DNA from: Spirochaetota bacterium
Lineage (GTDB): Bacteria; Spirochaetota; Spirochaetia; Treponematales; UBA12059
Assembly: GCA_022709445.1 (NCBI GenBank)
Contig: JAKLIU010000021.1
Location: forward strand, 1-14,019
Length of the DNA stretch: 14,019 nucleotides
Reading direction: 5' to 3'
In this document: piece by piece, positions 7,163 to 13,813 of the stretch
Position numbering within the stretch: position 1 is the first letter of the stretch
Layout of the letters: every line of letters begins with the position of its first letter
Notes under the pieces: generated by a model
Databases searched by the model: none
Seen by the model: only the letters and a program-made list of their open reading frames with translations
What the model was told of the DNA's origin: nothing
Translations under genes and position numbers: made by a program

Positions 7163-8048
7163 CCAGTGGTCCGCGCTGGCGGAGACCGATTTCTCGCGGG
7201 CGCGCCTGCGGGAGATCCTGTATCGCATCGGAAGCTTCCTGGTGCCCGGGCAGCGCAGCATGCTGTCCCTGGACGAGGTGCGCGCCATCCTCAAGCCGCG
7301 GAGCGAGTCCTACCGGGGCGTGGTGCCGGTGCCCGTGGACCGCATCGTCGGTTCCGAGGGGCGCTACCGGGATTTCGCGCGCGGCTTCCTGCCCAGGCAC
7401 GACTACCTGCGCCCGCGCTGGGTGCGCGTCGACCTGGCCCACTACAAGGACATCCCGCTGCCGCCCATACGGCTCTACGAGCTGGGAGGCGCGTACTTCG
7501 TGCGGGACGGGAACCACCGCGTCTCGGTGGCCAAGCTGCAAGGCGCGGAGACCATCGACGCCGAGGTGATCTCCCTGGGCTCGGAGCTCCGCATAGAACC
7601 GGACATGACGCTGGAGGACCTGCGCAGGACGGTGGTCGCGTACGAGAAGTCGCGCTTCTACACGGAGACCGGCTTCGGGGTGATCACCGGCGACTTCGAG
7701 CTGGACTTCAGCACGCCCGGACGCTACGACGAGATCCTCGAGCACATCCTGGTGCACAAGTACTATATCAACCAGGGCATCGGGGAGGAGATCGGCATGC
7801 CCGAGGCGATCGACTCGTGGTACCGGAACGTCTACAAGCCCATACTGGACACCATACGGGCGGAGCGGCTTGCCACCCGCTTCCCCGGCCGCACGGAGTG
7901 CGACCTGTACGAGTACATGGTCAAGCACTGGGGCGGGCTCAAGAAGGCCTACGGAGTCCAGCTGCCCGCCGCCGAGGCCGCGAGGGATTTCTCGCGGCGC
8001 TACGGCAAGGGCTTCTGGGAACGGGTCAGGGCGCTCTTCAGAACCTGA
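7155..8048 (+). CDS. ParB/sulfiredoxin-fold (DGNHR motif) protein of unknown function
   Basis: A 297-residue soluble protein. Its recognisable core is VRDGNHRVSVAKLQG (D118-G119-N120-H121-R122), preceded by LPPIRLYELGGAYF. This resembles the ParB/Srx nucleotide-binding core, where a DG-H-R motif contacts nucleotide or phosphate (CTP in ParB, ATP in sulfiredoxin). The rest is unlike chromosome ParB: there is no helix-turn-helix that I can see. Instead there is a charged C-terminal half with an LYEYMVKHWGGLKKAYG helix. The closest resemblance I can recall is to uncharacterised bacterial ParB-like proteins, possibly the DUF4032-type, but that is a weak memory-based link. The ATG lies inside the end of the phosphoesterase gene with GGAGG six bases upstream, which implies coupled translation. 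The stop lies 11 bases past the end of a convergent gene. A role in partitioning should not be assumed. Confidence 0.75.
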   Translation: MSDQWSALAETDFSRARLREILYRIGSFLVPGQRSMLSLDEVRAILKPRSESYRGVVPVPVDRIVGSEGRYRDFARGFLPRHDYLRPRWVRVDLAHYKDIPLPPIRLYELGGAYFVRDGNHRVSVAKLQGAETIDAEVISLGSELRIEPDMTLEDLRRTVVAYEKSRFYTETGFGVITGDFELDFSTPGRYDEILEHILVHKYYINQGIGEEIGMPEAIDSWYRNVYKPILDTIRAERLATRFPGRTECDLYEYMVKHWGGLKKAYGVQLPAAEAARDFSRRYGKGFWERVRALFRT

Positions 8049-9285
8049 AGATGGCTCCCATGGAAACCAGGAGGGGCGACAGGTAGTTCCAGGTGCCCGG
8101 GACGGGCCCTTCGCCCAGGGGGAACGCGATGGCGGGGGACAGGAGCAGGTCCAGCTGCGAGTCCGGGGATCCCGGCGGGAGCGAGCTCCCGATCGCCAGG
8201 GCGGGCTTCCACTCGAAGAAGAGCGCGAACTTCCTGCTCGTCGACAGTTCCAGGGAAGCGTGGAAGCCCGCGGAGAAGGGCCTGGCCGGAGAAATGCCCG
8301 GGTCGTTCCCGCCCAGGTCCAGGCGGGTGGAGACGTAGCCGCCCAGGCCGAGCCTGAGGGCCGAGTCGTAGCCCCAGGGATACCAGAGCGCGCCGAGCTC
8401 GGGCGACACCAGCAGGGCGAGCGGCTCGTCGCCGGACATGGCTTGCGCCAGCAACGCGTTGAGCGCAGCGCCATGCTGGATGGCCAGTACCGCGGTCAGC
8501 CTGCCCGGGATGGCATCCCAGCCCGCAGCGGATGCCAGTATCGAGGGCAGGCCGAGCCCGGTCCGGATCGACCAGCGGGGGATGGCCTCCTGCATGACGG
8601 CGATCTCCAGGTCCTCCTGCCCGACCTCCGCGGCCAGGGCCGCGTCGAACCATCCGTCCAGCGATGCCGTGCCGACTATCGAGGTGCGCTGGGCCACGTC
8701 CGCAAGCACCGCCTTCCCGGAGTCCGGCACCGTGACCGGGTCCCTCCCGGCCAGGAAGAGCACCGTACCCGGAAGCGCCGCGATGGTGACGGTGACGCCC
8801 GATACGATCCGCCTGACCTCGGTCTGCTCGACCACGCGCCGCACCAGTTCCTCGCGCACGGTCTGGGCGACCATGGGCAGCCGCGCCTCGGTTTCCTTCC
8901 TGAGCGCCGGCAGGAGTTCGGCAAGCAGGGCGCCGTCGGATGCGGCCGATACCTTGAGGGTGAAGAGCGCGGTGGACGGTCCCGCCGCTCCCGTCACGCC
9001 GTCCAGCGACGCGCTCACCGTCCAGCCCTTTCCGGCTGGGGAGAAGGAGAGCGAGAGCAGGGCGTCGGCCAGGGACCGGTCCTCCACCACCGCGAACACC
9101 GAAGAATCCCCCAGGTAGGAGACGCAGAGCTGGCGTACGAAATAGGCGTCCGCGGGCGGAAGCCCGGCGGGCTCGGTCACGAAGAGCCGGCGCTCCACCT
9201 GCTCGTCGGCTCCCGCGCCGATGGCGCAGGCCAGGGCGAGGGCCAGCCCGATGGCTGCCTTGATACCGTTTCGAGCTCTGTTCAT
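8038..9285 (-). CDS. Secreted envelope protein with PEGA-like domain and probable C-terminal outer-membrane barrel
   Basis: This 415-residue protein has a clear signal peptide (basic MNRARNGIK, a hydrophobic stretch to about residue 22, and probable cleavage after AGA at residue 26). Residues about 33-150 look like a periplasmic alpha/beta domain of the TolB-N/CsgG/FlgO kind. Residues about 163-230 resemble a PEGA surface-layer module. Residues about 235-415 carry alternating hydrophobic strands rich in Gly and aromatics, and the chain ends in IFRF with a terminal Phe, as outer-membrane barrels often do. The domain names are inference by pattern. The ATG at 9285 has GGAG seven bases upstream and overlaps the lipoprotein stop as ATGA. 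Much longer open sequence upstream in this frame is only a shadow of the lipoprotein gene. It is the last gene of a three-gene operon, and its stop at 8038 lies within the convergent ParB-like gene. Confidence 0.8.
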   Translation of the reverse strand: MNRARNGIKAAIGLALALACAIGAGADEQVERRLFVTEPAGLPPADAYFVRQLCVSYLGDSSVFAVVEDRSLADALLSLSFSPAGKGWTVSASLDGVTGAAGPSTALFTLKVSAASDGALLAELLPALRKETEARLPMVAQTVREELVRRVVEQTEVRRIVSGVTVTIAALPGTVLFLAGRDPVTVPDSGKAVLADVAQRTSIVGTASLDGWFDAALAAEVGQEDLEIAVMQEAIPRWSIRTGLGLPSILASAAGWDAIPGRLTAVLAIQHGAALNALLAQAMSGDEPLALLVSPELGALWYPWGYDSALRLGLGGYVSTRLDLGGNDPGISPARPFSAGFHASLELSTSRKFALFFEWKPALAIGSSLPPGSPDSQLDLLLSPAIAFPLGEGPVPGTWNYLSPLLVSMGAIFRF

Positions 9286-10313
9286 GGGGTGCTCCAGGTG
9301 TAGCGGAAGAGGAAGTGCCGGATCGGGCCGAACGAACTGGTGTTCCGCGCGTCCAGCAGGTAGATGCCGTCCGGAGTGGCCAGGGTACCTGAGGAGTTCG
9401 TGCTCAAGGTCTGCCGCAGGAACGAGCCGCCGCCGTCGAAGATGGCGTGGGTGTCCAGGAGCGAGAGCACGCCGCCCAGGCCCGGAGCGAAGGAATAGGG
9501 GTAGCTCTGGACGTACGCGGGCGAGTAGCCGGGGTAGGGCTTCACGGTTGCCGCTAGGCTCCGGGACTGGAGCGGGACGCTGCCGCTTCCTGCCCTCAGG
9601 TCGGCCACGCTCACCCACTCGTGGGTGAAGGCGATGCGCAGCGTGTCCCCCGACAACGCTGGCGGCGTCCCGCTGCTGCTGGTGCAGGTGGAGAAATAGC
9701 CGCCATCGGGGGCACTGCTGCCGTAGGCGCTGATGCCCGACATGCTCAGGGCGGGCGCGCTGGCGGTCGCCGTGGCGGTAATCGTGGTCTCGTCGGAATG
9801 ATAGGCGATATAGCCGTTGCCGAGTTCATAGCAGGGGTACGGCCCGCTCGCCTGGTCCGGAACGGCCTTGTACAGGCCCGCAGGATGATCGTAGCGCAAG
9901 GCGGTTCCCGCTCCCAGGTCCACGATGATGGACAGCTTGTCCCAGATGTCGCCGGCGTTGAAGAGTATCACCGAGCCGTCGGTGCCCACGATCGAGGACC
10001 ATGCGCCGCCGTCCTGGCTCGTGTAGCCGGACATCCCCGCGAGCGGGTAGCTCCTGACGGTTTCAAGGGTGACGGCGTCCAGTTCGCGCAGCTCGGTATC
10101 CATGATCAGGTACAGCGACCCGTCGGCCTGGGCCATGCCGATGGCGCGGGCACCGAGATCCACGGCCCCGGCCAGGCTGCCGTCCAGGCTCATGGAACCG
10201 TACACGTAGTCCACGTAGCTTCCCGGCCAGAAGGCCTCGCAGCCGTTGGCGAGGAGGGCAAGGACGAGCATTGCCGGCGCGAACCGGGCCGGGCGTTTGA
10301 TCACAGTTTCCAT
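9282..10313 (-). CDS. Putative lipoprotein, possibly beta-propeller-like
   Basis: This 343-residue protein starts with a basic and hydrophobic leader ending in LALLANGC, with C25 as the likely lipidated Cys. The box has Ala at -3 and Asn at -2, looser than the enterobacterial rule but acceptable for spirochaetes. The mature part has repeated short units such as GSLYLIMDTELRELDAVTLE and DGSVILFNAGDIWDKL, which look like propeller blades, with a Ser/Thr/Gly-rich middle. No enzyme motif is visible, and I do not recognise the family. The ATG at 10313 lies 13 bases inside the end of the upstream gene, with GGGG five bases before it. The stop overlaps the ATG of the next gene. Its place between two probable barrel proteins suggests a shared envelope complex, which is inference. 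Confidence 0.75.
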   Translation of the reverse strand: METVIKRPARFAPAMLVLALLANGCEAFWPGSYVDYVYGSMSLDGSLAGAVDLGARAIGMAQADGSLYLIMDTELRELDAVTLETVRSYPLAGMSGYTSQDGGAWSSIVGTDGSVILFNAGDIWDKLSIIVDLGAGTALRYDHPAGLYKAVPDQASGPYPCYELGNGYIAYHSDETTITATATASAPALSMSGISAYGSSAPDGGYFSTCTSSSGTPPALSGDTLRIAFTHEWVSVADLRAGSGSVPLQSRSLAATVKPYPGYSPAYVQSYPYSFAPGLGGVLSLLDTHAIFDGGGSFLRQTLSTNSSGTLATPDGIYLLDARNTSSFGPIRHFLFRYTWSTP

Positions 10314-11608
10314 AGGTACCCCGCAAACAGGAACACGGGAAAGGGCATGCCGATCGCGTCGCTGTACAGCGACAGGATCCCGTTGAAGCCAATGTTGAAA
10401 CCCGCGATGGCGGCGCCGCCCTCCGTGGGCAGCTCGGCCTGGAGGCGCAGGTAGGGCGCGATGTCGGACATGCCTATGCTGCCGGCCAGGAAATGCTCGC
10501 CCTGGAGTCCGGTGAAGGCTCCCCACAGCGGGCGGGCGGATCCCGGGTCCCCGAAGAGCCAGCCGCAGCCGGCCTCCCACTTGATGTTCCAGACGCCGCC
10601 GTCCCAGTCGGCGGGATCCAGCGACGGCCAGGCTTTGGGCAGGTACGACCCGCCTATCCAGCCGTCCACGACGAACCTGCGAGGCGCGGCGGAGTCGGCG
10701 TACGGTTCCGGGAACCAGCGGAGCATGGATCCGGCTCCCGCGGGGAAGTGCGTGGTCGTCATGGGTCCCAGCTCGAAGGCGCTCTCCCTGAACGGCACGG
10801 GGACGCGGTACTCCTCGGTACCTTCGGTCACGACGAGGGTGTGCGGAGCCTTGTAGCGGCCGTCGGCCGTCACGTTGATGGTGACGGCGTTGCCTACCTT
10901 GAGGCTCGTCTCCAGCCGGCCGCCTTCCACCGTGCCCAGGAGCCGGTCTCCCGCGAACAGCTCGGCCCCTTCCAGGTCGCACAGGAGGGTCACCTCCGCC
11001 AGGGTGCCGGCCTCTACCGTCTCCTCCACGACCACGGTCCTGAACTCCACCATCTCGCGCCTGACGACCAGCTCGGCCTCCGTGAGCGGCTTCAGCTCCT
11101 GGCGCACGCGCTCGCCCACCGCGGTCGCGATCTCGTCTATCGTCTCGAAGACTTCGATGCCGCTCGAGCCGGACAGGGCGACGCCGACCGCGATGCGCTT
11201 GCCCAGCAGGTCGTACGCGCGCACGCCCACGACCATGCCGCCGCCGCTGACCCGGTAGAAGCCCACGATGGCGACGTCCGCGCCGGTCTCCAGCGCCAGG
11301 GCCATCAGCAGCTCGCCGTCAAGGAGGGCGGAGCCGACCGCAGCGCGGCGGGAGACGGCTTCGCGCATCGCCATCTCGTCCACCGTGGCGTAGCCGGCGC
11401 GGGACAGCTCTCCGGCTATCGACTCGGAGAAGAGCGTGGCGAACGACGAGCTGCGGCCGTCGGGGCTCGCGTTCAGGTCGACGAAATCGAACACGCAGAC
11501 GACGCGGGCCGATTCCGGCGACGCCGCGGGTGCCGGTTCACCCGGCGCCTGCCCGAACGCCATGGCGCAGGGCAGGAGCAGCATCGGGATCAGGGTTTTC
11601 AAACTCAT
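10301..11608 (-). CDS. Secreted FlgO/CsgG-like plus PEGA-like protein with probable C-terminal barrel
   Basis: This 435-residue protein is the first gene of the three-gene envelope operon. Residues 1-20 are a signal peptide (MSLKTLIPMLLLPCAMAFGQ). Residues about 35-172 run ARVVCVFDFVDLN, then SFATLFSESIAGELSRAGY, then LALETGADVAIVGFYR. This is the pattern of the nucleotide-free alpha/beta domain found in FlgO, CsgG and TolB-N type periplasmic proteins. Residues about 205-270 form a PEGA-like beta module (LEGAELFAGDRLLGTVEGG). Residues about 310-435 are Gly- and aromatic-rich amphipathic strands, probably a small outer-membrane barrel, ending YLWKL. The domain order parallels that of the operon's last gene. 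ATG 11608 is chosen because the signal peptide begins there and a TTGCCA/TACCAT promoter ends 7 bases upstream; no usable Shine-Dalgarno site is present. Function is unknown; a structural or assembly role at the outer membrane is inferred. Confidence 0.8.
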   Translation of the reverse strand: MSLKTLIPMLLLPCAMAFGQAPGEPAPAASPESARVVCVFDFVDLNASPDGRSSSFATLFSESIAGELSRAGYATVDEMAMREAVSRRAAVGSALLDGELLMALALETGADVAIVGFYRVSGGGMVVGVRAYDLLGKRIAVGVALSGSSGIEVFETIDEIATAVGERVRQELKPLTEAELVVRREMVEFRTVVVEETVEAGTLAEVTLLCDLEGAELFAGDRLLGTVEGGRLETSLKVGNAVTINVTADGRYKAPHTLVVTEGTEEYRVPVPFRESAFELGPMTTTHFPAGAGSMLRWFPEPYADSAAPRRFVVDGWIGGSYLPKAWPSLDPADWDGGVWNIKWEAGCGWLFGDPGSARPLWGAFTGLQGEHFLAGSIGMSDIAPYLRLQAELPTEGGAAIAGFNIGFNGILSLYSDAIGMPFPVFLFAGYLWKL

Positions 11609-11615
11609 GTCCGGG

Positions 11616-11644
11616 ATGGTAACGGATGCCGGGGGCGATGGCAA
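11616..11644 (-). promoter_or_regulatory. Candidate promoter of the three-gene envelope operon
   Basis: On the - strand, TTGCCA (11644-11639, 5 of 6 to the -35 consensus), a 17-base spacer and TACCAT (11621-11616, 4 of 6) end 7 bases before the ATG at 11608. The predicted transcription start falls on or next to the start codon. It is divergent from the Nudix promoter within the same 119-base gap. Confidence 0.6.
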
Positions 11645-11692
11645 CGCCGCGGGCGTGAAATGTCCGCGATCCCCCGGATTGCCGCCGACGCC

Positions 11693-11721
11693 TTGCGCCC
11701 GCCACGCCAAGGTGCTAGATT
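11693..11721 (+). promoter_or_regulatory. Candidate promoter of the Nudix hydrolase gene
   Basis: TTGCGC (11693-11698, 3 of 6), a 17-base spacer and TAGATT (11716-11721, 4 of 6) end 6 bases before the ATG at 11728. No Shine-Dalgarno sequence lies in the short remaining space, so the message is probably leaderless. Confidence 0.5.
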
Positions 11722-11727
11722 GCAGCG

Positions 11728-12294
11728 ATGCCCGCACGAACCGACCCATTTGCCGACCTCTCCGAGCGCCTCGAGAAGTACCGCCGCGCCAATCCCGGAC
11801 GCTCCGCGGTCGTGGACCTGTTCCGCGAATTCATGTGGGCCAACCGCGACTGCTTCTCGCGCAGCTGTGCGGCAGGCCACATCACCGGCTCGGCCTTCGT
11901 CGTGAATCCCGGCATGGACCGCCTCCTCATGGTGCACCATGCCGTGCTGGACAGGTGGCTGCAGCCCGGCGGCCACTGCGAACCGGGCGAGACCGCCCTG
12001 CAGGCGGCCGCCCGCGAGGCCCTGGAGGAGACCGGGATAGCCGGCAGTGTCCTGCTGGACGGCGAGCTGTTCGACCTGGATGTGCACGGCATCCCCGCGC
12101 GCGGAGAGGTGCCGGCCCACCTGCACTGGGACGCGCGCTACCTGTTCGCGGCCCCCGAGACGCCGCCCGTGGTCAGCGACGAGTCCCGCGAGACGGAGTG
12201 GGTGCCGTTCGACGAGGCGGCCGCGCGCAATCCGGAGGAGTCCATCCGCAGGCCCCTGGCCGCCCTCAGGGAGCTGGCGCGCAACCGGGCTTGA
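11728..12294 (+). CDS. Nudix hydrolase
   Basis: A soluble protein of 188 residues, a normal length for a single-domain Nudix enzyme. The full Nudix box GX5EX7REUXEEXGU is present at 82-104 (G82, E88, R96-E97, E100-E101, G103), so the Mg2+-binding helix is intact and the protein should hydrolyse a nucleoside diphosphate linked to some moiety. An N-terminal region of about 50 residues precedes the core (LFREFMWANRDCFSRSC...HITGSAFVVNP) and may help in substrate selection. A WLQPGGH lead-in to the box and a late acidic ETEWVPFDEA segment are typical of the family. The substrate cannot be told from sequence. The gene is divergent from the envelope operon and convergent with the Fe-S protein gene, 22 bases from its end. 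The start is supported by the promoter six bases upstream. Confidence 0.93.
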   Translation: MPARTDPFADLSERLEKYRRANPGRSAVVDLFREFMWANRDCFSRSCAAGHITGSAFVVNPGMDRLLMVHHAVLDRWLQPGGHCEPGETALQAAAREALEETGIAGSVLLDGELFDLDVHGIPARGEVPAHLHWDARYLFAAPETPPVVSDESRETEWVPFDEAAARNPEESIRRPLAALRELARNRA

Positions 12295-12316
12295 GCGCCG
12301 GACCCGACGCCGGCCC

Positions 12317-13606
12317 TCAGGCCTTCATCCTGGACAGCAGCGACACCAGGTACCTGCTGCGCATCTGCTCGCTCGCCATGGCCCGCTTCACCGGAGGCAA
12401 TCTGAGCACGGCGCCCAGCACCGCGGCCATGGCCCGGTGGCTCGCGAAGGCCCGGTTGTCGAAGACCAGGTCCTGGAGCCTCCCGCGCTCGATGGCCATC
12501 AGCACGGCGCGGTGCACGGAATCCACCGGCGTGAACACGCGCGCCGGCCGCTGGGCCAGGGAGAGGCAGCCGGTCGGGCAGGCCCGCACGCAGACGCCGC
12601 AGCCCAGGCAGGCGTCCTCCAGCACCCGCGCCTTGCGGAGGCGGGGGCGCTTGGGATCCTCCGCCGACACCAGGGCCATGGCCTCCACCGGGCAGGCGTC
12701 CACGCACTTGCCGCAGCCCGTACAGGCCGACGCGTCCACCCGGGGCAGGAAGTTGGTGGTGTGCACCGGGTGCAGGATGCCGAAGCGGCGCTGGGCGATC
12801 AGGGCCTCGCAGCAGCATCCGCAGCAGTTGCAGATGAAGTTGACCCCGCCCTGGACGTTCTCCCCGAACTGCACCAGCCCGTGGGCGTAGGCTTTCTCCA
12901 GGAGGCCCATGCACTCGCCGACGCTTATGGCGCGCGCGTGGCCGTGCCTGGTCAGCGAATCCGCCGATCCGTTGAAGGTCATGCATATGTCCATGGGCGC
13001 GTCGCAGGCCCTGCCCAGGTGCTCCATCTTGTGCCTGCAGTAGCACATGCCCACGCCTATGTGCGTGGCGGTCTTGATCACGGAACTGGCGCGCTCGTAG
13101 TCCAGCACCTGCAGGGTCCCGTCCGACACGGCCGGGGGAAGGGCGGGCTCCTGCACGAAGACCCTGCCCAGCTGGGTGTCGCCCGCCGTGAACAGCGCCT
13201 TGATGAAGTCTTCCTCCACGTTGAGGTACTGGTAGAAGAGCTCGGCCAGCGCGCGCTGGTCCAGGTCCGGCCGCAGGCGCATCATGGAAAATTCGAAGAA
13301 GCCGGCCATGGGCGGGGGAAGGGTGTAGACGGTTCGTCCCTCCCGTTCGGAGTCCAGGAGCAGGGCGCGGTCCGCCAGGCCGTCCAGGATCTTTCCGGCC
13401 TCGGCGGGCTCCATCTTCCATGCACGCGCGGCGACTTCCGCGTCGAAGGACTTGATGGGCAACAGGGAGACCAGTCCGGCTTCCTTCTCGCTGAAGAGCA
13501 TGCGCAGGATGGCCAGGAGCAGCTCCGAGGGCGGCGCCCCCTGCGGAAAGCGGTTGAGCCGCTCGGTCAGGAGATCGTAACTGGTCTTGAGCGTTCGATG
13601 CGCCAT
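12317..13606 (-). CDS. Cysteine-rich 4Fe-4S dicluster ferredoxin-domain protein
   Basis: This 429-residue protein has a bacterial-type ferredoxin domain with two full CxxCxxCxxxCP sets, C295-C298-C301-C305 and C333-C336-C339-C343, predicted to bind two [4Fe-4S] clusters for electron transfer. Before it come two unusual Cys groups: CYCRHK (C188, C190) with further Cys in RACDAPMDIC, and the dense CNCCGCCC run at 259-266, which could bind another cluster or metal. The N-terminal 180 residues are helical and look like a winged-helix-like module (SELLLAILRMLFSEKEAGLV). There is no signal peptide or membrane span, so it is cytoplasmic. The family, as I recall it, is widespread in anaerobes and uncharacterised. 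The start ATG at 13606 has GGGAGG five bases upstream, and a longer in-frame start at 13675 has no such support. The nature of the partner oxidoreductase is unknown. Its 3' end faces the Nudix gene. Confidence 0.9.
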   Translation of the reverse strand: MAHRTLKTSYDLLTERLNRFPQGAPPSELLLAILRMLFSEKEAGLVSLLPIKSFDAEVAARAWKMEPAEAGKILDGLADRALLLDSEREGRTVYTLPPPMAGFFEFSMMRLRPDLDQRALAELFYQYLNVEEDFIKALFTAGDTQLGRVFVQEPALPPAVSDGTLQVLDYERASSVIKTATHIGVGMCYCRHKMEHLGRACDAPMDICMTFNGSADSLTRHGHARAISVGECMGLLEKAYAHGLVQFGENVQGGVNFICNCCGCCCEALIAQRRFGILHPVHTTNFLPRVDASACTGCGKCVDACPVEAMALVSAEDPKRPRLRKARVLEDACLGCGVCVRACPTGCLSLAQRPARVFTPVDSVHRAVLMAIERGRLQDLVFDNRAFASHRAMAAVLGAVLRLPPVKRAMASEQMRSRYLVSLLSRMKA

Positions 13607-13611
13607 GGAAG

Positions 13612-13617
13612 CCTCCC
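13612..13617 (-). promoter_or_regulatory. Shine-Dalgarno site (GGGAGG) for the Fe-S protein
   Basis: GGGAGG on the - strand lies five bases before the ATG at 13606. It decides this start over the in-frame codon 23 triplets upstream. Confidence 0.75.
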
Positions 13618-13646
13618 GTGCCGTGAGAACCGGATCAGCAGGGACG

Positions 13647-13652
13647 AGTATA
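13647..13652 (-). promoter_or_regulatory. Candidate -10 element (TATACT) for the Fe-S protein gene
   Basis: On the - strand TATACT (5 of 6 to the -10 consensus) lies 40 bases before the ATG at 13606, leaving a leader of roughly 30-35 bases that carries the GGGAGG site. The -35 position (GTGCGC at a 17-base spacing) is weak, so an activator may be needed. This gene contrasts with the leaderless-type starts elsewhere in the window. Confidence 0.45.
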
Positions 13653-13670
13653 CCCCCGAAGACGGGATCG

Positions 13671-13696
13671 CGCACCGGCGCGCTTGCTCCGGTGCG
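13671..13696. other. Inverted repeat, 8-bp perfect stem with 10-base loop
   Basis: CGCACCGG (13671-13678) and CCGGTGCG (13689-13696) are perfect inverted copies around a 10-base loop. It lies between the end of the HD-domain gene and the -10 element of the Fe-S gene. No T-run follows in either direction, so it is not a classic intrinsic terminator. It could be a terminator-like hairpin or an operator, since it covers the -35 region of the Fe-S promoter. The rest of the gap 13607-13813 holds nothing else I can support. Confidence 0.35.
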
Positions 13697-13813
13697 GCGG
13701 GGCGCGGCCGGATCAGTCCCGTGCCGTCGGCGACCTTCCAGCCGTCCTTCCAGGCCGCCGTGGCGTGACCGTTTACCCCGCGCAGGGCCCGGTTGGCCAG
13801 GTTGAGGGCGAAG

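Noticed and set aside
5040..7294. Long - strand open frames (5040-6254 and 5954-7294) opposite the MATE and phosphoesterase genes
   Set aside because: Their translations are His/Gly/Gln/Arg-rich low-complexity sequence typical of antisense shadows, while the + strand has recognised families.
7134..8474. 446-codon open frame on the - strand across the ParB-like gene
   Set aside because: It spans the convergent junction, has no start signal or family motif, and conflicts with two better-supported genes.
12297..12314. Possible hairpin (GCCGG/CCGGC) between the convergent Nudix and Fe-S genes
   Set aside because: Only 5 base pairs with an 8-base loop and no T-run on either strand; too weak to call a terminator.
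10493..13768. Large + strand open frames (10493-11905, 11436-12890, 12047-13768)
   Set aside because: They lie opposite or out of frame with the envelope, Nudix and Fe-S genes and show shadow composition; the Nudix box and ferredoxin motifs fix the true frames.
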